Below, one piece after another: positions 10,461 to 19,907 of a stretch of DNA of 42,311 nucleotides. Each line of letters opens with the position of its first letter. The stretch's first letter is position 1. The DNA is from Prochlorococcus sp. AG-347-L21 (GTDB taxonomy: Bacteria; Cyanobacteriota; Cyanobacteriia; PCC-6307; Cyanobiaceae), in the NCBI GenBank assembly GCA_003278875.1, contig QCCQ01000010.1, forward strand, positions 1 to 42,311. The letters are read 5' to 3'. The position numbers and the translations under genes are program-made. The notes under the pieces were generated by a model. That model was not told the DNA's origin. It did not search any database and saw only the letters and a list, made by a program, of their open reading frames with translations.

Positions 10461-11003
10461 ATGAATAATTCTCAAGAATCAGAATATCATTCTAAAAGAA
10501 ATGATTACCAGACAATTGAGCAAACGATGGAAAAGCTTTCTGGCGGAACGAGAAGGCTTGCAGCTCAACTTACAACCTCTGCGAGTTTTGATTCTTTGTG
10601 GAATGTCTTAACAGATTATGATCGATTAAATCTTTACATACCAAATCTATTATCAAGCAAAAAAATTTATCAAAAAAACAATAATGTTCGCCTTAAACAA
10701 GTTGGTGCTCAGGATTTTCTTGGTATGAAATTTTCAGCTGAAGTAACCATCGATTTGTTCGAAGATAAGGAGCTTGGCCTCTTAAAGTTTAGTTTAATTA
10801 AAGGGGATTTCAGAAAGTTTGAAGGTAGTTGGAAAATTCAAAACATTAAAGATACTTCAAAAAATTCATTAATTTACGATCTAACTGTTCAAGGTTGTCA
10901 ATGGATGCCAATAGGAATGATAGAGAAAAGACTAAAAAAAGATCTTTCAGAAAATTTGATTGCCGTAGATAGGCAAGCAAAAAATATCAATAAACTAGTT
11001 TAA
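10461..11003 (+). CDS. SRPBCC-fold (START/polyketide cyclase-like) protein
   Basis: A 180-residue soluble protein. After about 30 polar residues, the segment RRLAAQLTTSASFDSLWNVL, followed by TDYDRLNLYIPNL, is the typical N-terminal helix-grip signature of the COG2867/coenzyme-Q-binding-like SRPBCC family. Later strands include VRLKQVGAQDFLGMKF and FEGSWKIQ. Such proteins bind hydrophobic ligands; the ligand here is unknown. It is divergent from petH across a 180-bp AT-rich gap and converges on the tRNA-Glu gene. A TATAGT at 10,415-10,420 is a possible -10 element, but weak. Confidence 0.82.
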   Translation: MNNSQESEYHSKRNDYQTIEQTMEKLSGGTRRLAAQLTTSASFDSLWNVLTDYDRLNLYIPNLLSSKKIYQKNNNVRLKQVGAQDFLGMKFSAEVTIDLFEDKELGLLKFSLIKGDFRKFEGSWKIQNIKDTSKNSLIYDLTVQGCQWMPIGMIEKRLKKDLSENLIAVDRQAKNINKLV

Positions 11004-11014
11004 ATTTTAGATAA

Positions 11015-11087
11015 TAGCCCCAAGGGGATTCGAACCCCTGTCGCCTCCGTGAAAGGGAGGTGTCCTAGGCCTCTAGACGATGGGGCC
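11015..11087 (-). tRNA. trnE: tRNA-Glu (anticodon UUC)
   Basis: The minus strand folds into a 73-nt cloverleaf: acceptor GGCCCCA/TGGGGCT with a G-U first pair and discriminator A, anticodon stem CCTCC/GGAGG with loop CTTTCAC (anticodon TTC, complement at 11,051-11,053), and T arm AGGGG-TTCGAAT-CCCCT. No CCA is encoded. In cyanobacteria glutamyl-tRNA-Glu feeds both translation and 5-aminolevulinate synthesis for chlorophyll and heme. It lies 41 bp downstream of sasA on the same strand, so read-through from sasA is possible. Confidence 0.97.
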
Positions 11088-11128
11088 AGGAAATTAGCAT
11101 AACAGCTTATTAAAAATTAAGAGTAAAG

Positions 11129-12247
11129 CTAGCCTTTCGTCAAGTATTGTTGCTCTTTGTTTTGTCCTTGCCACACAGGAACTGTGAAATGGAAGCAGGA
11201 ACCTACACCAATTTCAGATACGACCCATATTCTTCCACCATGGACTTGTACTATTCTCCTGCATACTGATAACCCTATGCCAAATCCTGAAGTTCCTTCG
11301 GAAGTCTGCGGAAGTCTTACCCTATCAAGAAAAATTCTTTTTTGTTCGCTCAGAGGAATACCTGCACCTTTGTCACAAATTGTTATTTCTACCCATTGAT
11401 TTGTCTTGTGAATCATAGTGATTTTTATAGATCCAGAGTCTCTGGAAAATTTAATAGCATTTTCAATTAAATTTAAAAATACTTGCCTCATTCTTCTCTG
11501 ATCTGCAAATACACTTGGCAGGTCAGATGGAATATCAGTATCAATTTCAATATTCCTTAATCTCCAGAATTTTTCTAATTCGAGTATTACTTCAGCACTA
11601 ATATTACCTAAATCAATTTTCTGAGGATTAAATAACGCTTCCCATTTGGTTGTTCCAACCTCTAGTAGATCCTGAGATAAGAGTTCAATCTCTTCTAGAC
11701 GTCTTTTGATTACCTCTTGCAATTTTGAAATGTCTATTTGTCCAAGTTTTTGACTTTGAACAGCCAAAGTAGCTGCCGTTAATGGTGTCCTTAATTCATG
11801 CGCGACCATTCTCAACAATCTCTCCTGAGACTCTATTCTTTTTGTTAAAGTCTCATTTTCTTGTCTTAAAACAAGAAGTTCGTCTTCCAATAGAAATTCT
11901 TTTTGAGTCCTTATTGAATCAATTTTAGATGGTTGTAAATTAATCCCAAGATTTTTTGTTAAGCCTTCCTGTGTCCATCTTGGCAACCACTTTTGCAACT
12001 GAGAAAAAATATTACTTCCAGCAAATATTTGTTTTGGAGCTGGAGAAACTTTTATAAGAGCAGGAATAGCGACTAATCTATGTAATTCAAGTAATTCTGG
12101 TTGCTCTGTGGGCTCAGAAATCTGGAGAGATATCTCAAATTCACAATCATCTGATTCTAAATAAGCTATTAGGGACTTAATATCATTACTAGAAAGTTGA
12201 TTTCTAGCTGCCACAAGTATTAATTTTAACTCTTTTTTATCATTCAA
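11129..12247 (-). CDS. sasA: Circadian clock output histidine kinase SasA
   Basis: A 372-residue protein. Residues 1-95 form a KaiB-like thioredoxin-fold sensor ([33 protein letters not shown]), followed by a coiled region (about 118-145). The phospho-acceptor His150 is in [13 protein letters not shown]. The ATPase has an N box [13 protein letters not shown]1 [11 protein letters not shown] and G2 [13 protein letters not shown]. SasA binds the KaiC hexamer and signals to the response regulator RpaA. The domain order and length match the family. Prochlorococcus keeps kaiB and kaiC but has lost kaiA (literature knowledge); no kai gene is in this window. Confidence 0.95.
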   Translation of the reverse strand: MNDKKELKLILVAARNQLSSNDIKSLIAYLESDDCEFEISLQISEPTEQPELLELHRLVAIPALIKVSPAPKQIFAGSNIFSQLQKWLPRWTQEGLTKNLGINLQPSKIDSIRTQKEFLLEDELLVLRQENETLTKRIESQERLLRMVAHELRTPLTAATLAVQSQKLGQIDISKLQEVIKRRLEEIELLSQDLLEVGTTKWEALFNPQKIDLGNISAEVILELEKFWRLRNIEIDTDIPSDLPSVFADQRRMRQVFLNLIENAIKFSRDSGSIKITMIHKTNQWVEITICDKGAGIPLSEQKRIFLDRVRLPQTSEGTSGFGIGLSVCRRIVQVHGGRIWVVSEIGVGSCFHFTVPVWQGQNKEQQYLTKG

Positions 12248-12353
12248 AATATTTCCTCTGAAGTGTTGAAAAGCTGTTAATCCTTATAAACACCTTAAGA
12301 TATTTTTTTTTATTTTACAGATAAGCTATTAAATATATAGGACTTATTTATAT

Positions 12354-12893
12354 ATGGTTGCTATTAATCAAAAGAAAAATTTACATTTTGGTGAAAACCC
12401 TCCTGAAATCAACTTAAATAGTAATTTAAAAAGGTGGTTTTCGAGGAATATTGGATTATGGAAATCTAATAGAACTTATTTTCTTGATGAAGCACAAAAA
12501 ACTTATAATTTAAGTATGAATATAAATATTCAGGCTCTAGAGAGTAAATCTGAATGGGAGTCACATTATAAGTTCACTTGGTACCCAGAAAAAAAATATA
12601 ATTTCTTTGAGGAAAATCCCCAGTACAAAGAACGAGGAGAAATGCATGCATTTTTAAAAGGTCATCAACTTAAGAGGGGAAATTTTTATTTAAGTGATGA
12701 TGAAGGTATCTCAAATATTAAGCAAGTCGACGAACACGAAATGATTTTCGAATCTTCTTACAAAGATTGGTATATCCTTGAGCATACCAGACTTTTAGAT
12801 TCTGATAATTATAGATTTAGGGTTATATATTCATGGAACCAAAATATCTTGAAAATAGTAGAAAATCATCACGAAATTAAAACTATTAAATAA
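12354..12893 (+). CDS. Unrecognised conserved-type protein, 179 aa
   Basis: A soluble, aromatic- and charge-rich protein with no signal peptide or membrane helix. The start of the folded part (RWFSRNIGLWKSNRTYFLDE) and the late stretch DNYRFRVIYSW suggest alternating beta strands. The WxSxRT-like pattern and strand content faintly recall lipocalin-fold CpcS/CpeS chromophore lyases, but this is weak and I do not assign it. Codon use matches its neighbours, so it is probably a native gene. It is divergent from sasA, with 106 bp between the starts. Confidence 0.6.
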   Translation: MVAINQKKNLHFGENPPEINLNSNLKRWFSRNIGLWKSNRTYFLDEAQKTYNLSMNINIQALESKSEWESHYKFTWYPEKKYNFFEENPQYKERGEMHAFLKGHQLKRGNFYLSDDEGISNIKQVDEHEMIFESSYKDWYILEHTRLLDSDNYRFRVIYSWNQNILKIVENHHEIKTIK

Positions 12894-12965
12894 ATTATAT
12901 TTTCAGATTTAATTTAAAAAATAAAAAGTGGTATCTTTAATATATGAATTAAAAATGAATCAAAT

Positions 12966-13397
12966 ATGGGTTTTAAAATATCTAAAATTTTTGCAATCCC
13001 CCTAATATCTTCATCTTTTTTGTTTAGTATTAACAACCTAAATGCAAATGTTAAAAATTCGCCTGCAAATAAAAATGATTTAGATTTATATCATGGGATG
13101 GGGGTTTCATTTCTCTGTAATGCGACAAGAAAGGGATTTGATTTAGATTTCCCAAAAACATTAAACGTTGCTTCAGCAACTTTTGCATCAGTAATTTCAC
13201 AAAAACATGGAGGAAAAATAATAGAAAGGAAGAGAGAACAAACAGTTGATATGAAAAAGTTACAATTCATTGCATCTCTGCAATTAGTTGAATCAGCTCT
13301 TCAAGTATGTCCAGATAATGTTCCTGAAAAGATTGAAAAAGAATTCCAAATTGAAACTGAGAGACTCAAAAAATTACAAGGATTGGGAAAAAAATAA
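12966..13397 (+). CDS. Small exported protein of unknown function
   Basis: A 143-residue protein with a probable signal peptide: basic start MGFKISK, a hydrophobic core at about 8-22, and a possible cleavage near residue 28 (NANVK). The mature part has two cysteines (51 and 115) that could form a disulfide outside the cytoplasm, and a basic helical C terminus. I recognise no domain. It lies 72 bp after the 179-aa gene on the same strand and converges on prs with a 6-bp gap. Confidence 0.65.
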   Translation: MGFKISKIFAIPLISSSFLFSINNLNANVKNSPANKNDLDLYHGMGVSFLCNATRKGFDLDFPKTLNVASATFASVISQKHGGKIIERKREQTVDMKKLQFIASLQLVESALQVCPDNVPEKIEKEFQIETERLKKLQGLGKK

Positions 13398-13403
13398 TTT
13401 CTT

Positions 13404-14399
13404 TTATCTAAACATAGAACTAACAGAACTTTCTTCGTGAATTCTCCAAATAGCTTCCCCCAGCATATTTGCGACAGAGAGAACTTTTAACTGCGGAAAA
13501 TTATCTTTATGTAAAACAGGTATGCTATTGGTCACAATAACTTGTTCAAATAGATTCTTAGCACTTAATCTTTCACAAGAGGGAGGAGAAAATACGGCAT
13601 GTGATGCACATGCAAATATTCTATTAGCTCCTTCTTGTTTTAATAAATTAGCTCCAGAACAAATTGTGCCTCCAGTGTCTATCATGTCGTCTATAAGAAT
13701 AGCTGTCTTACCTTTAACTTCACCAATAACTGTTAGACTTTCAGCGATATTATGAGCAGATCTCCTTTTATCAATAATAGCTAACGGAGCATCTTTCATT
13801 AATTTTGCAAACGCTCTTGCTCTAGCAACTCCACCTACATCAGGAGAGACGACAACTATTTCTTCTAAATCTAACGTTTCAAGATAATCAATTAACACAG
13901 GTGAACCGTAAATATGATCGCATGGAATGTCAAAATAGCCTTGAATTTGAGCTGAGTGTAAATCCATAGCAAGAACCCTATCAACTCCTGATTTTTCAAG
14001 CAAATTAGCAGTAAGTTTTGCAGTTATAGACTCTCTTCCTGAGGTCTTTCTATCTGCCCTTGCATATCCAAAATAGGGGATTACAGCCGTTATTTGTCTT
14101 GCAGACGCTCTCTTGCATGCGTCAACCATTATCATAAGTTCCATCAAACTATCGTTCACAGGAGCACATGTAGGTTGTATCAGGAACACATCACAACCTC
14201 TAATAGATTGCTGAATCTGGACATAAAGTTCTCCATCAGCAAATCTTTTGGATATTAAAGGTACATTTTCAATCCCTAAGTATGATGCAATTTCTTCAGC
14301 TAATTTAGGGTTTGTTGTCCCACTTACTAACCTTAATCTACTATTAGTTAGATTAAAGTTCGATTCTTTACTCTGCATTGCCGTGATAAAACTTGTCAC
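13404..14399 (-). CDS. prs: Ribose-phosphate pyrophosphokinase
   Basis: A 331-residue enzyme that transfers pyrophosphate from ATP to ribose-5-phosphate, giving PRPP for nucleotide, histidine and tryptophan synthesis. Signatures are KRFADGELYVQIQ, the flexible-loop region YFGYARADRKTSGRE, the metal and signature motif DLHSAQIQGYFD, SPDVGGVARARAFAK, and the PRPP loop LIDDMIDTGGTI. Length is normal with about 15 extra N-terminal residues. It is divergent from malQ across 246 bp. Confidence 0.97.
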   Translation of the reverse strand: MTSFITAMQSKESNFNLTNSRLRLVSGTTNPKLAEEIASYLGIENVPLISKRFADGELYVQIQQSIRGCDVFLIQPTCAPVNDSLMELMIMVDACKRASARQITAVIPYFGYARADRKTSGRESITAKLTANLLEKSGVDRVLAMDLHSAQIQGYFDIPCDHIYGSPVLIDYLETLDLEEIVVVSPDVGGVARARAFAKLMKDAPLAIIDKRRSAHNIAESLTVIGEVKGKTAILIDDMIDTGGTICSGANLLKQEGANRIFACASHAVFSPPSCERLSAKNLFEQVIVTNSIPVLHKDNFPQLKVLSVANMLGEAIWRIHEESSVSSMFR

Positions 14400-14514
14400 G
14401 AAATTTGCACCATAAAACTATATTCTTATCGTAGTCGTTTATGTGAATTTCGCAAAAGATAATGACTAGATTTTTTTAAAAGTCACATCAATTAAGCTAA
14501 AAATTGTTTATTAA

Positions 14515-14532
14515 AAATATAAATTTATATTT
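14515..14532. repeat. 18-bp AT-only palindrome between prs and malQ
   Basis: AAATATAAATTTATATTT is a perfect self-complementary 18-mer in the 246-bp divergent gap. All bases are A or T, so chance is a reasonable explanation. A cruciform or DNA-unwinding role cannot be excluded. Confidence 0.5.
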
Positions 14533-14560
14533 ATCCAGACTTAAAAACCAGGAATGATAT

Positions 14561-14587
14561 TTGTCAATTAAAAAAAATTTGTATAAG
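14561..14587 (+). promoter_or_regulatory. Candidate malQ promoter
   Basis: TTGTCA (14,561-14,566) and TATAAG (14,582-14,587) resemble -35 and -10 elements, but the 15-nt spacer is short. The pair lies about 60 bp upstream of the malQ ATG. This is the only promoter-like pair I could pick out in the prs-malQ gap. Confidence 0.25.
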
Positions 14588-14645
14588 GTTGAATTTAGAG
14601 AATTAAAAACACGTTAAATTTAAAGAATCAAAATATATTGAAAAC

Positions 14646-16166
14646 ATGCCTATTGAGTCAATTATTGCAAGAAAATCATTAGGCGTACTTATGCATCCAA
14701 CATGTATTCCAGGTGGGAGAGTATGTGGAACTTTTGGAAGAGGAGCTAAAGAGTGGATAAAAAAACTTCATAAGCATGGAATTGAATACTGGCAATTTTT
14801 ACCTCTTACACCTACTGACTCTACAGGTTCTCCATATAGTTCCCCATCTAGTTTTGCTCTAAACCCATGGTTTTTAGATATAGATGATTTAATCGAAAAA
14901 GGTTTTATCTTCACTTCAAATAAAGAAATTTTAGATCCAACAAATCAGAATAAAGATCATTTTGATTTTGATATTGCGGATGACTTAACAAAAAAATTAG
15001 GTCTCCTACTTTTGCAAGGTTGGAGTTCACAATCTGAAGAAAGAAAAATTAATTTCAACAAATGGGTCAATAGGCATTCTTGGGTTGAAGATTATGCAAC
15101 ATTTGTTGTTATCAGAGAGGAATTTAATATGTTGCCTTGGTGGGAATGGCCTCAAGAATTTAAAATAAAAAATAACAAGTTCTTAAAATCGTGGATTAAG
15201 AAAAAAAGTGAAGAGATACTTATTAAAAAATTAATACAGTGGCATCTTGATGAGCAATGGAGTGTCATTAAAAACTTTGCAAAATCAAGAAATATCAAGC
15301 TAATAGGAGATTTGCCTTTTTATGTCTCCAGAGATAGCGCTGACGTATGGAGTAATAAATCATTATTTTCAATTTTTAAAAATGGAGATTTAATTTTTCA
15401 GAGCGGTGTTCCACCCGATTATTTTTCATCAACAGGACAATTATGGGGTACCCCAACTTACTTTTGGTCAAAGCATAAAAAGACTAATTTCAATTGGTGG
15501 AGAAAAAGATTTCAAAGACAATTTGAACTTGTGGACATATTGAGATTTGATCATTTTAGGGGTTTAGCGGGTTACTGGAGAGTTAATGGCAGTTCTAAAA
15601 CAGCAATTATTGGAAAATGGATAAATTCTCCAGGTAAAACACTATTAAACAAAGTAAAAAAAGATCTAGGAGGTAACTATCTGCCAATTATTGCGGAGGA
15701 TCTGGGAGTAATAACCCCAGATGTAGAGAAATTAAGGAAGAATTTCGAACTGCCTGGCATGAAAATATTACAATTCGCTTTTGATGGCAATCAAGATAAT
15801 CCTTATTTACCTAAGAATATTGAAGGAGAAAATTGGGTTGTTTATACAGGTACTCACGACAACTCTACTTCTGTTTCATGGTGGGAATATTTAGATTATG
15901 AATCAAAAAAAAGAATAAAAGACGAGTATAAATTTTCAGAAAATCCTTCTTGGGAATTAATAGAAATTGGCATGGAAACAAATGCTATTCTCTTTATCGC
16001 GCCATTACAAGATCTATTATCTCTAGACGATTCAAGTAGATTAAACAAACCTGGTACTACAAAAAATAACTGGAAATGGAAGCTAAATCGTCCTTTAGAA
16101 GAAATAGAAGATAATATAAGGAAGTTTAGTGAGCTAGGAAATAATTTTGGGAGAACTTTAAAGTAG
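14646..16166 (+). CDS. malQ: 4-alpha-glucanotransferase (amylomaltase)
   Basis: A 506-residue GH77 enzyme of normal length that transfers alpha-1,4-glucan segments between maltodextrins, part of glycogen breakdown. Catalytic residues are visible: nucleophile Asp302 in RFDHFRG, acid/base Glu351 in IAEDLG, and Asp405 in TGTHDNS. Other family blocks are HPTCIPGG near the N terminus and GDLPFYVSRDSADVW at 221-235. It stands alone on the plus strand between prs and the HTH membrane gene, which converges on it with an 11-bp gap. Confidence 0.96.
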   Translation: MPIESIIARKSLGVLMHPTCIPGGRVCGTFGRGAKEWIKKLHKHGIEYWQFLPLTPTDSTGSPYSSPSSFALNPWFLDIDDLIEKGFIFTSNKEILDPTNQNKDHFDFDIADDLTKKLGLLLLQGWSSQSEERKINFNKWVNRHSWVEDYATFVVIREEFNMLPWWEWPQEFKIKNNKFLKSWIKKKSEEILIKKLIQWHLDEQWSVIKNFAKSRNIKLIGDLPFYVSRDSADVWSNKSLFSIFKNGDLIFQSGVPPDYFSSTGQLWGTPTYFWSKHKKTNFNWWRKRFQRQFELVDILRFDHFRGLAGYWRVNGSSKTAIIGKWINSPGKTLLNKVKKDLGGNYLPIIAEDLGVITPDVEKLRKNFELPGMKILQFAFDGNQDNPYLPKNIEGENWVVYTGTHDNSTSVSWWEYLDYESKKRIKDEYKFSENPSWELIEIGMETNAILFIAPLQDLLSLDDSSRLNKPGTTKNNWKWKLNRPLEEIEDNIRKFSELGNNFGRTLK

Positions 16167-16177
16167 AATATTAAAAA

Positions 16178-16672
16178 TTATTTATCAACCATTTGATTTT
16201 CAATATTTTGAATCTCTATAACATTTACATTTAAAATAAAGTATCTCTTTAATATAAATATAGTTAGAACTAATATAAAAAAATACAAAAGACTTCCTTG
16301 CCATGTATTGATAAGATCAAATTTCCTGAACAGAATATCCTTTCCCTCTTTCTTTAAAACTTTTTTCTCTCTAACTGCTAACTTTGATAATGTATTTTTT
16401 TTTAATACCAAACATTCCTCTAATTTAATTAATATGGATCTTAAAAAAGGATAGTCAGGCCTAATATTTTTATTATTATTTTCAATAGAGTTTATTATTC
16501 GCTCAGGAATCTTTGAAATATATGACAATTCTTCAACTGTAAGGTTTTTTTGTATTCTTGCTTCTTTTACTAACTGTGAAATTTCTATATATTGGTCAAC
16601 CAATCCAGTGCCAGAGTCTTTATTTTTTTCAGATTTTTTGTTAAATAAAAAGAGATTTTTCAAAATATTCAT
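16178..16672 (-). CDS. RodZ-like helix-turn-helix membrane protein
   Basis: A 164-residue protein with a cytoplasmic HTH_25/XRE-type domain at about residues 34-66 (LVKEARIQKNLTVEELS followed by KIPERIINSIE), a basic linker, and one membrane helix at about 125-145. Only about 18 residues follow the helix. This is the layout of RodZ, which links MreB to the membrane, but without the usual large periplasmic domain. A DNA-binding role is the alternative. It lies 108 bp downstream of the UbiB-family gene on the same strand. Confidence 0.7.
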   Translation of the reverse strand: MNILKNLFLFNKKSEKNKDSGTGLVDQYIEISQLVKEARIQKNLTVEELSYISKIPERIINSIENNNKNIRPDYPFLRSILIKLEECLVLKKNTLSKLAVREKKVLKKEGKDILFRKFDLINTWQGSLLYFFILVLTIFILKRYFILNVNVIEIQNIENQMVDK

Positions 16673-16722
16673 TTAATCTTCCAAAAATAAATAATCTTTT
16701 TATTTATAATTTTAAAAACATT

Positions 16723-16747
16723 ATTTTAATTCTAATCGAATTAAAAT
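16723..16747 (-). terminator. 10-bp hairpin between ubiB-family gene and rodZ-like gene
   Basis: ATTTTAATTC and GAATTAAAAT form a perfect 10-bp stem around a 5-nt loop. On the minus strand the hairpin begins 33 nt after the UbiB-family stop and is followed by AATGTTTTT, a short T run. This fits a weak intrinsic terminator for the upstream gene or a leader structure for the downstream one. The stem is AT-rich and has only two G-C type pairs' worth of strength at most. Confidence 0.4.
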
Positions 16748-16780
16748 CATAAGTAAGTTAATTAGATATAAATATAAAAA

Positions 16781-18436
16781 CTAAACTGTAGAAATAATAT
16801 TTTGCACTGCACTTTTAGCAATATTCAGAGGGCTAAAAGTATCTCTAATTAAAGCTAAGAGTTTTTTCACATCAGAAAATTCTAATTTTTCATCTTTTAT
16901 AAGACTTAAAAGAAGATTCTTCCTAACTTCGGATCCTTTTTTACTGACAAATAATTTCAATCCTGCGTTAGCAACTGGTATAAGATCTGAATTAATGTTA
17001 TCTGAATCTTTAAATAAAATATTTAACAAACTCTCAACTTTTTCTATTTGAATTTGACCTTTTTTATCAAAAACGACTTCTAAAAGGATCTCTAAAATCT
17101 CTTCAGAATTATCGGTAAGTAATTTTTTAGCAATATATGGGTAAGCAATTTTTAAAATTTTAAATTCAGGGTCTAGTCTTAGCGCTAAACCTTCTTGACT
17201 AACCACTGCTCTTATTATTAAGGCAAACCTACTGGGAACTCTGAAAGGATAAGAATACATTAGTTTTGAAAATTTATCAGTAACATTTTTAAGATTAAAG
17301 TTACCAACCTCAGCGCCTAGAGATCCTCCAAGAACTTCTTTTAATGGTTCAACCAGTTTTTGAAGATCTTGTTCCTTGGTTAAAAATCCTAATTTCTGGA
17401 AATCTACTGCCAGAAGATAATATTCTTCGTTTATTATGTGAACAATAGCCTTAATAAGAGTAAGTCTATCTGAATTTGTAATAGTATCCATCATTCCGAA
17501 ATCAACATAAGCTAAATTCCCACAATCTGCATTTCCTCCTTTGAGAGCAAACATATTTCCTGGATGTGGGTCTGCATGAAAATATCCAAATTCAAATAAT
17601 TGCTGCAGTCCACTTATGACACATGTTTTTATAAAAGAAGCAGGTATTAAATTATTTTCCTCTAGTAAAGCTCGATCTCTTAACTTAACTCCATCAATCC
17701 AAGAGGTTGTGATAATCCTTTTAGATGAAAACTGTTTTTCTAATTTAGGAATAAAAATATTTGGGTTTTCTTTGAATAAATTTGCGAACTTCAAAGCATT
17801 TTCGGCCTCTTTTTGATAGTCAATTTCATCAAAAAGTGCCTTACCAAACTCATCTATTATTTCCCCAATTCCAACACCTATATTTAATGGTAAGAGTGGG
17901 GATAAAAAAGTTCCTAAAATCCTTAAGATTACAACATCCCTTCTAATGAGAAAATATAAATTTGGCCGCTGTACTTTTACAGCTAAATAAGAATTATTAA
18001 TTTTTGCTTTATAAACTTGACCTAAACTTGCTGAAGCAATAGGACTATCTGGAAATTCTTCAAATAATTCATTAACAGGTGATCCAAGTTCCTCTTCAAT
18101 GATTTTTAAAGCAATTTTGTGATCAAATGCTGGTAGATTATCTTGTAAGTTTGTAAGTTCTGTAAGCCAATCTTGTCTAACAAGATCTGGCCTAGTTGAG
18201 AGCGCTTGACCTAATTTGATAAAACAAGGCCCTAAATCTGTTATTACATCAAAAAGATATTTCGAGAGATTTTTTTGTACATTTTTATTTTTACTGTTAC
18301 CTTGAAAAAGTATTCTCAAAAAAAGAAAAATAAAAGTTAAAAGGATATATAAAACTCTTGGTATAAAAATCCATGGTCTTAAAATCAACCAAAGTAAATC
18401 ATCTTTTGCTGAATATTTTGAATAAGATTTTTTCAT
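16781..18436 (-). CDS. UbiB/ABC1/ADCK-family atypical kinase
   Basis: A 551-residue protein of the ABC1 family. N-terminal hydrophobic segment at about 22-47, then the family-specific KLGQALSTRPDL in place of a normal P loop, SLGQVYKAK with the following VKVQRPN, the catalytic HADPHPGN, and the metal-binding AYVDFGMMD. Members support quinone (ubiquinone/plastoquinone) and tocopherol metabolism and act as ATPases or small-molecule kinases; chloroplast members sit in plastoglobules. The substrate here is unknown. Divergent from the decarboxylase gene with a 64-bp gap. Confidence 0.92.
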   Translation of the reverse strand: MKKSYSKYSAKDDLLWLILRPWIFIPRVLYILLTFIFLFLRILFQGNSKNKNVQKNLSKYLFDVITDLGPCFIKLGQALSTRPDLVRQDWLTELTNLQDNLPAFDHKIALKIIEEELGSPVNELFEEFPDSPIASASLGQVYKAKINNSYLAVKVQRPNLYFLIRRDVVILRILGTFLSPLLPLNIGVGIGEIIDEFGKALFDEIDYQKEAENALKFANLFKENPNIFIPKLEKQFSSKRIITTSWIDGVKLRDRALLEENNLIPASFIKTCVISGLQQLFEFGYFHADPHPGNMFALKGGNADCGNLAYVDFGMMDTITNSDRLTLIKAIVHIINEEYYLLAVDFQKLGFLTKEQDLQKLVEPLKEVLGGSLGAEVGNFNLKNVTDKFSKLMYSYPFRVPSRFALIIRAVVSQEGLALRLDPEFKILKIAYPYIAKKLLTDNSEEILEILLEVVFDKKGQIQIEKVESLLNILFKDSDNINSDLIPVANAGLKLFVSKKGSEVRKNLLLSLIKDEKLEFSDVKKLLALIRDTFSPLNIAKSAVQNIISTV

Positions 18437-18500
18437 TAAAGTTAAAAAATATCAATAAAGATGATCGCTTAATTCATTCTATATATGTAGATAATACTTT

Positions 18501-19898
18501 ATGAGCATTTCCTCTTTTCTGACTAAAAAGTTTTTAAAGTCTTTATTCTTTCCCGCTCATAACAGAGGGGCAGCTTTACCAAAGAAATTAGTGAAGTTAT
18601 TAAAAAATCCGCCCGGGTATTGGGACTTGCCCGAACTGCCAGAAATAGGATCACCACTATCCCAAAGGGGATTAATTGCTAAATCTCAAAAGGAATTCTC
18701 TGACAAATTTAGGGCTAAAGGATGTTTTTTTGGAGTTAATGGAGCTTCTGGATTAATACAATCAGCAGTAATTGCAATGGCAAATCCAGGAGAAAATATA
18801 CTGATGCCTAGAAATGTTCACATAAGTGTTATAAAAATCTGTGCGATGCAGAATATAAATCCAATATTTTTTGACCTAGAATTATCTACCAGAACCGGTC
18901 ATTACAAACCAATTACAAAAATTTGGTTGGAAAATGTATTTAAAAAATTTAATTTTGATGAGAATAAAATTGCAGGGGTGATTCTTGTAAATCCCTCTTA
19001 TCAGGGATATGCCGGAGATTTAGAACCTTTAATAGATTGTTGTCATCAAAAAAATTTACCTGTTTTAGTTGATGAAGCCCATGGTTCATATTTCCTTTTT
19101 TGTGAAAACCTTAATTTACCAAAACCTGCCTTATCATCAAACGCTGATTTGGTGGTAAATTCATTGCATAAGTCGCTCAATGGATTAACTCAAACGGCGG
19201 TACTTTGGTACAAAGGGAATCTAATAAATGAAGATAATTTGATCAAAAGTATTAATTTGTTGCAAACTACTAGTCCAAGTTCCTTATTACTTTCTTCTTG
19301 TGAAGAGTCTATTAGGGACTGGCTTAATAAAAAAAGTCTATCAAAATATCAAAAAAGAATTTTAGAGGCAAAAAGTATTTACAAAAATTTAATTCAAAAA
19401 AATATTCCTCTTGTAGAAACTCAAGACCCCTTAAAAATTGTAGTAAATACCTCTAAGGCTGGAATTGATGGTTTTACTGCTGACAATTTTTTTTATAGAA
19501 ATGGCCTTATCGCTGAATTGCCAGAAATGATGACTCTCACTTTTTGCTTAGGATTTGGAAACCAAAAAGATTTTCTCAATTTATTTGAAAAGTTATGGAA
19601 AAAGTTACTATTAAATTCCAAAAAATCAAAAAGTTTAGAAGTGCTCAAATCGCCCTTTAAATTAGTTCAAGCACCCGAAATCGAAATTGGAGTTGCTTGG
19701 AGAAGTAAGACTCGAAGTATTCCTTTCTCACAATCATTAAATAAAATATCTGGAGATATTATTTGCCCTTATCCTCCTGGAATACCTCTACTGGTTCCTG
19801 GCGAAAAAGTGGACCTGGATAGGTTTAATTGGATAAATAATCAAAGTTTATGTAACAAAGATCTGGTAGATTTTAATATAAAGGTCTTAGAAACATAG
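18501..19898 (+). CDS. Orn/Lys/Arg decarboxylase family PLP enzyme
   Basis: A 465-residue fold-type I PLP enzyme. The cofactor Lys224 lies in NSLHKSLNG, preceded by VDEAHGSYF (190-198) and the substrate-side ACFFGVNGASG-like GCFFGVNGASG at 74-84. It keeps the C-terminal family domain (FSQSLNKISGDIICPYPPG, LVPGEKV) but lacks the N-terminal wing domain of the long inducible E. coli enzymes, as is usual in cyanobacteria and Gram-positives. It probably makes a polyamine precursor (cadaverine, putrescine or agmatine). Substrate cannot be fixed from sequence. cdsA follows 9 bp later. Confidence 0.9.
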   Translation: MSISSFLTKKFLKSLFFPAHNRGAALPKKLVKLLKNPPGYWDLPELPEIGSPLSQRGLIAKSQKEFSDKFRAKGCFFGVNGASGLIQSAVIAMANPGENILMPRNVHISVIKICAMQNINPIFFDLELSTRTGHYKPITKIWLENVFKKFNFDENKIAGVILVNPSYQGYAGDLEPLIDCCHQKNLPVLVDEAHGSYFLFCENLNLPKPALSSNADLVVNSLHKSLNGLTQTAVLWYKGNLINEDNLIKSINLLQTTSPSSLLLSSCEESIRDWLNKKSLSKYQKRILEAKSIYKNLIQKNIPLVETQDPLKIVVNTSKAGIDGFTADNFFYRNGLIAELPEMMTLTFCLGFGNQKDFLNLFEKLWKKLLLNSKKSKSLEVLKSPFKLVQAPEIEIGVAWRSKTRSIPFSQSLNKISGDIICPYPPGIPLLVPGEKVDLDRFNWINNQSLCNKDLVDFNIKVLET

Positions 19899-19907
19899 AA
19901 ATTTCAT

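Noticed and set aside
14515..14532. 18-bp AT palindrome as a replication or regulatory element
   Set aside because: Made only of A and T in a very AT-rich gap, so chance occurrence is likely; listed as a repeat but not as a finding.
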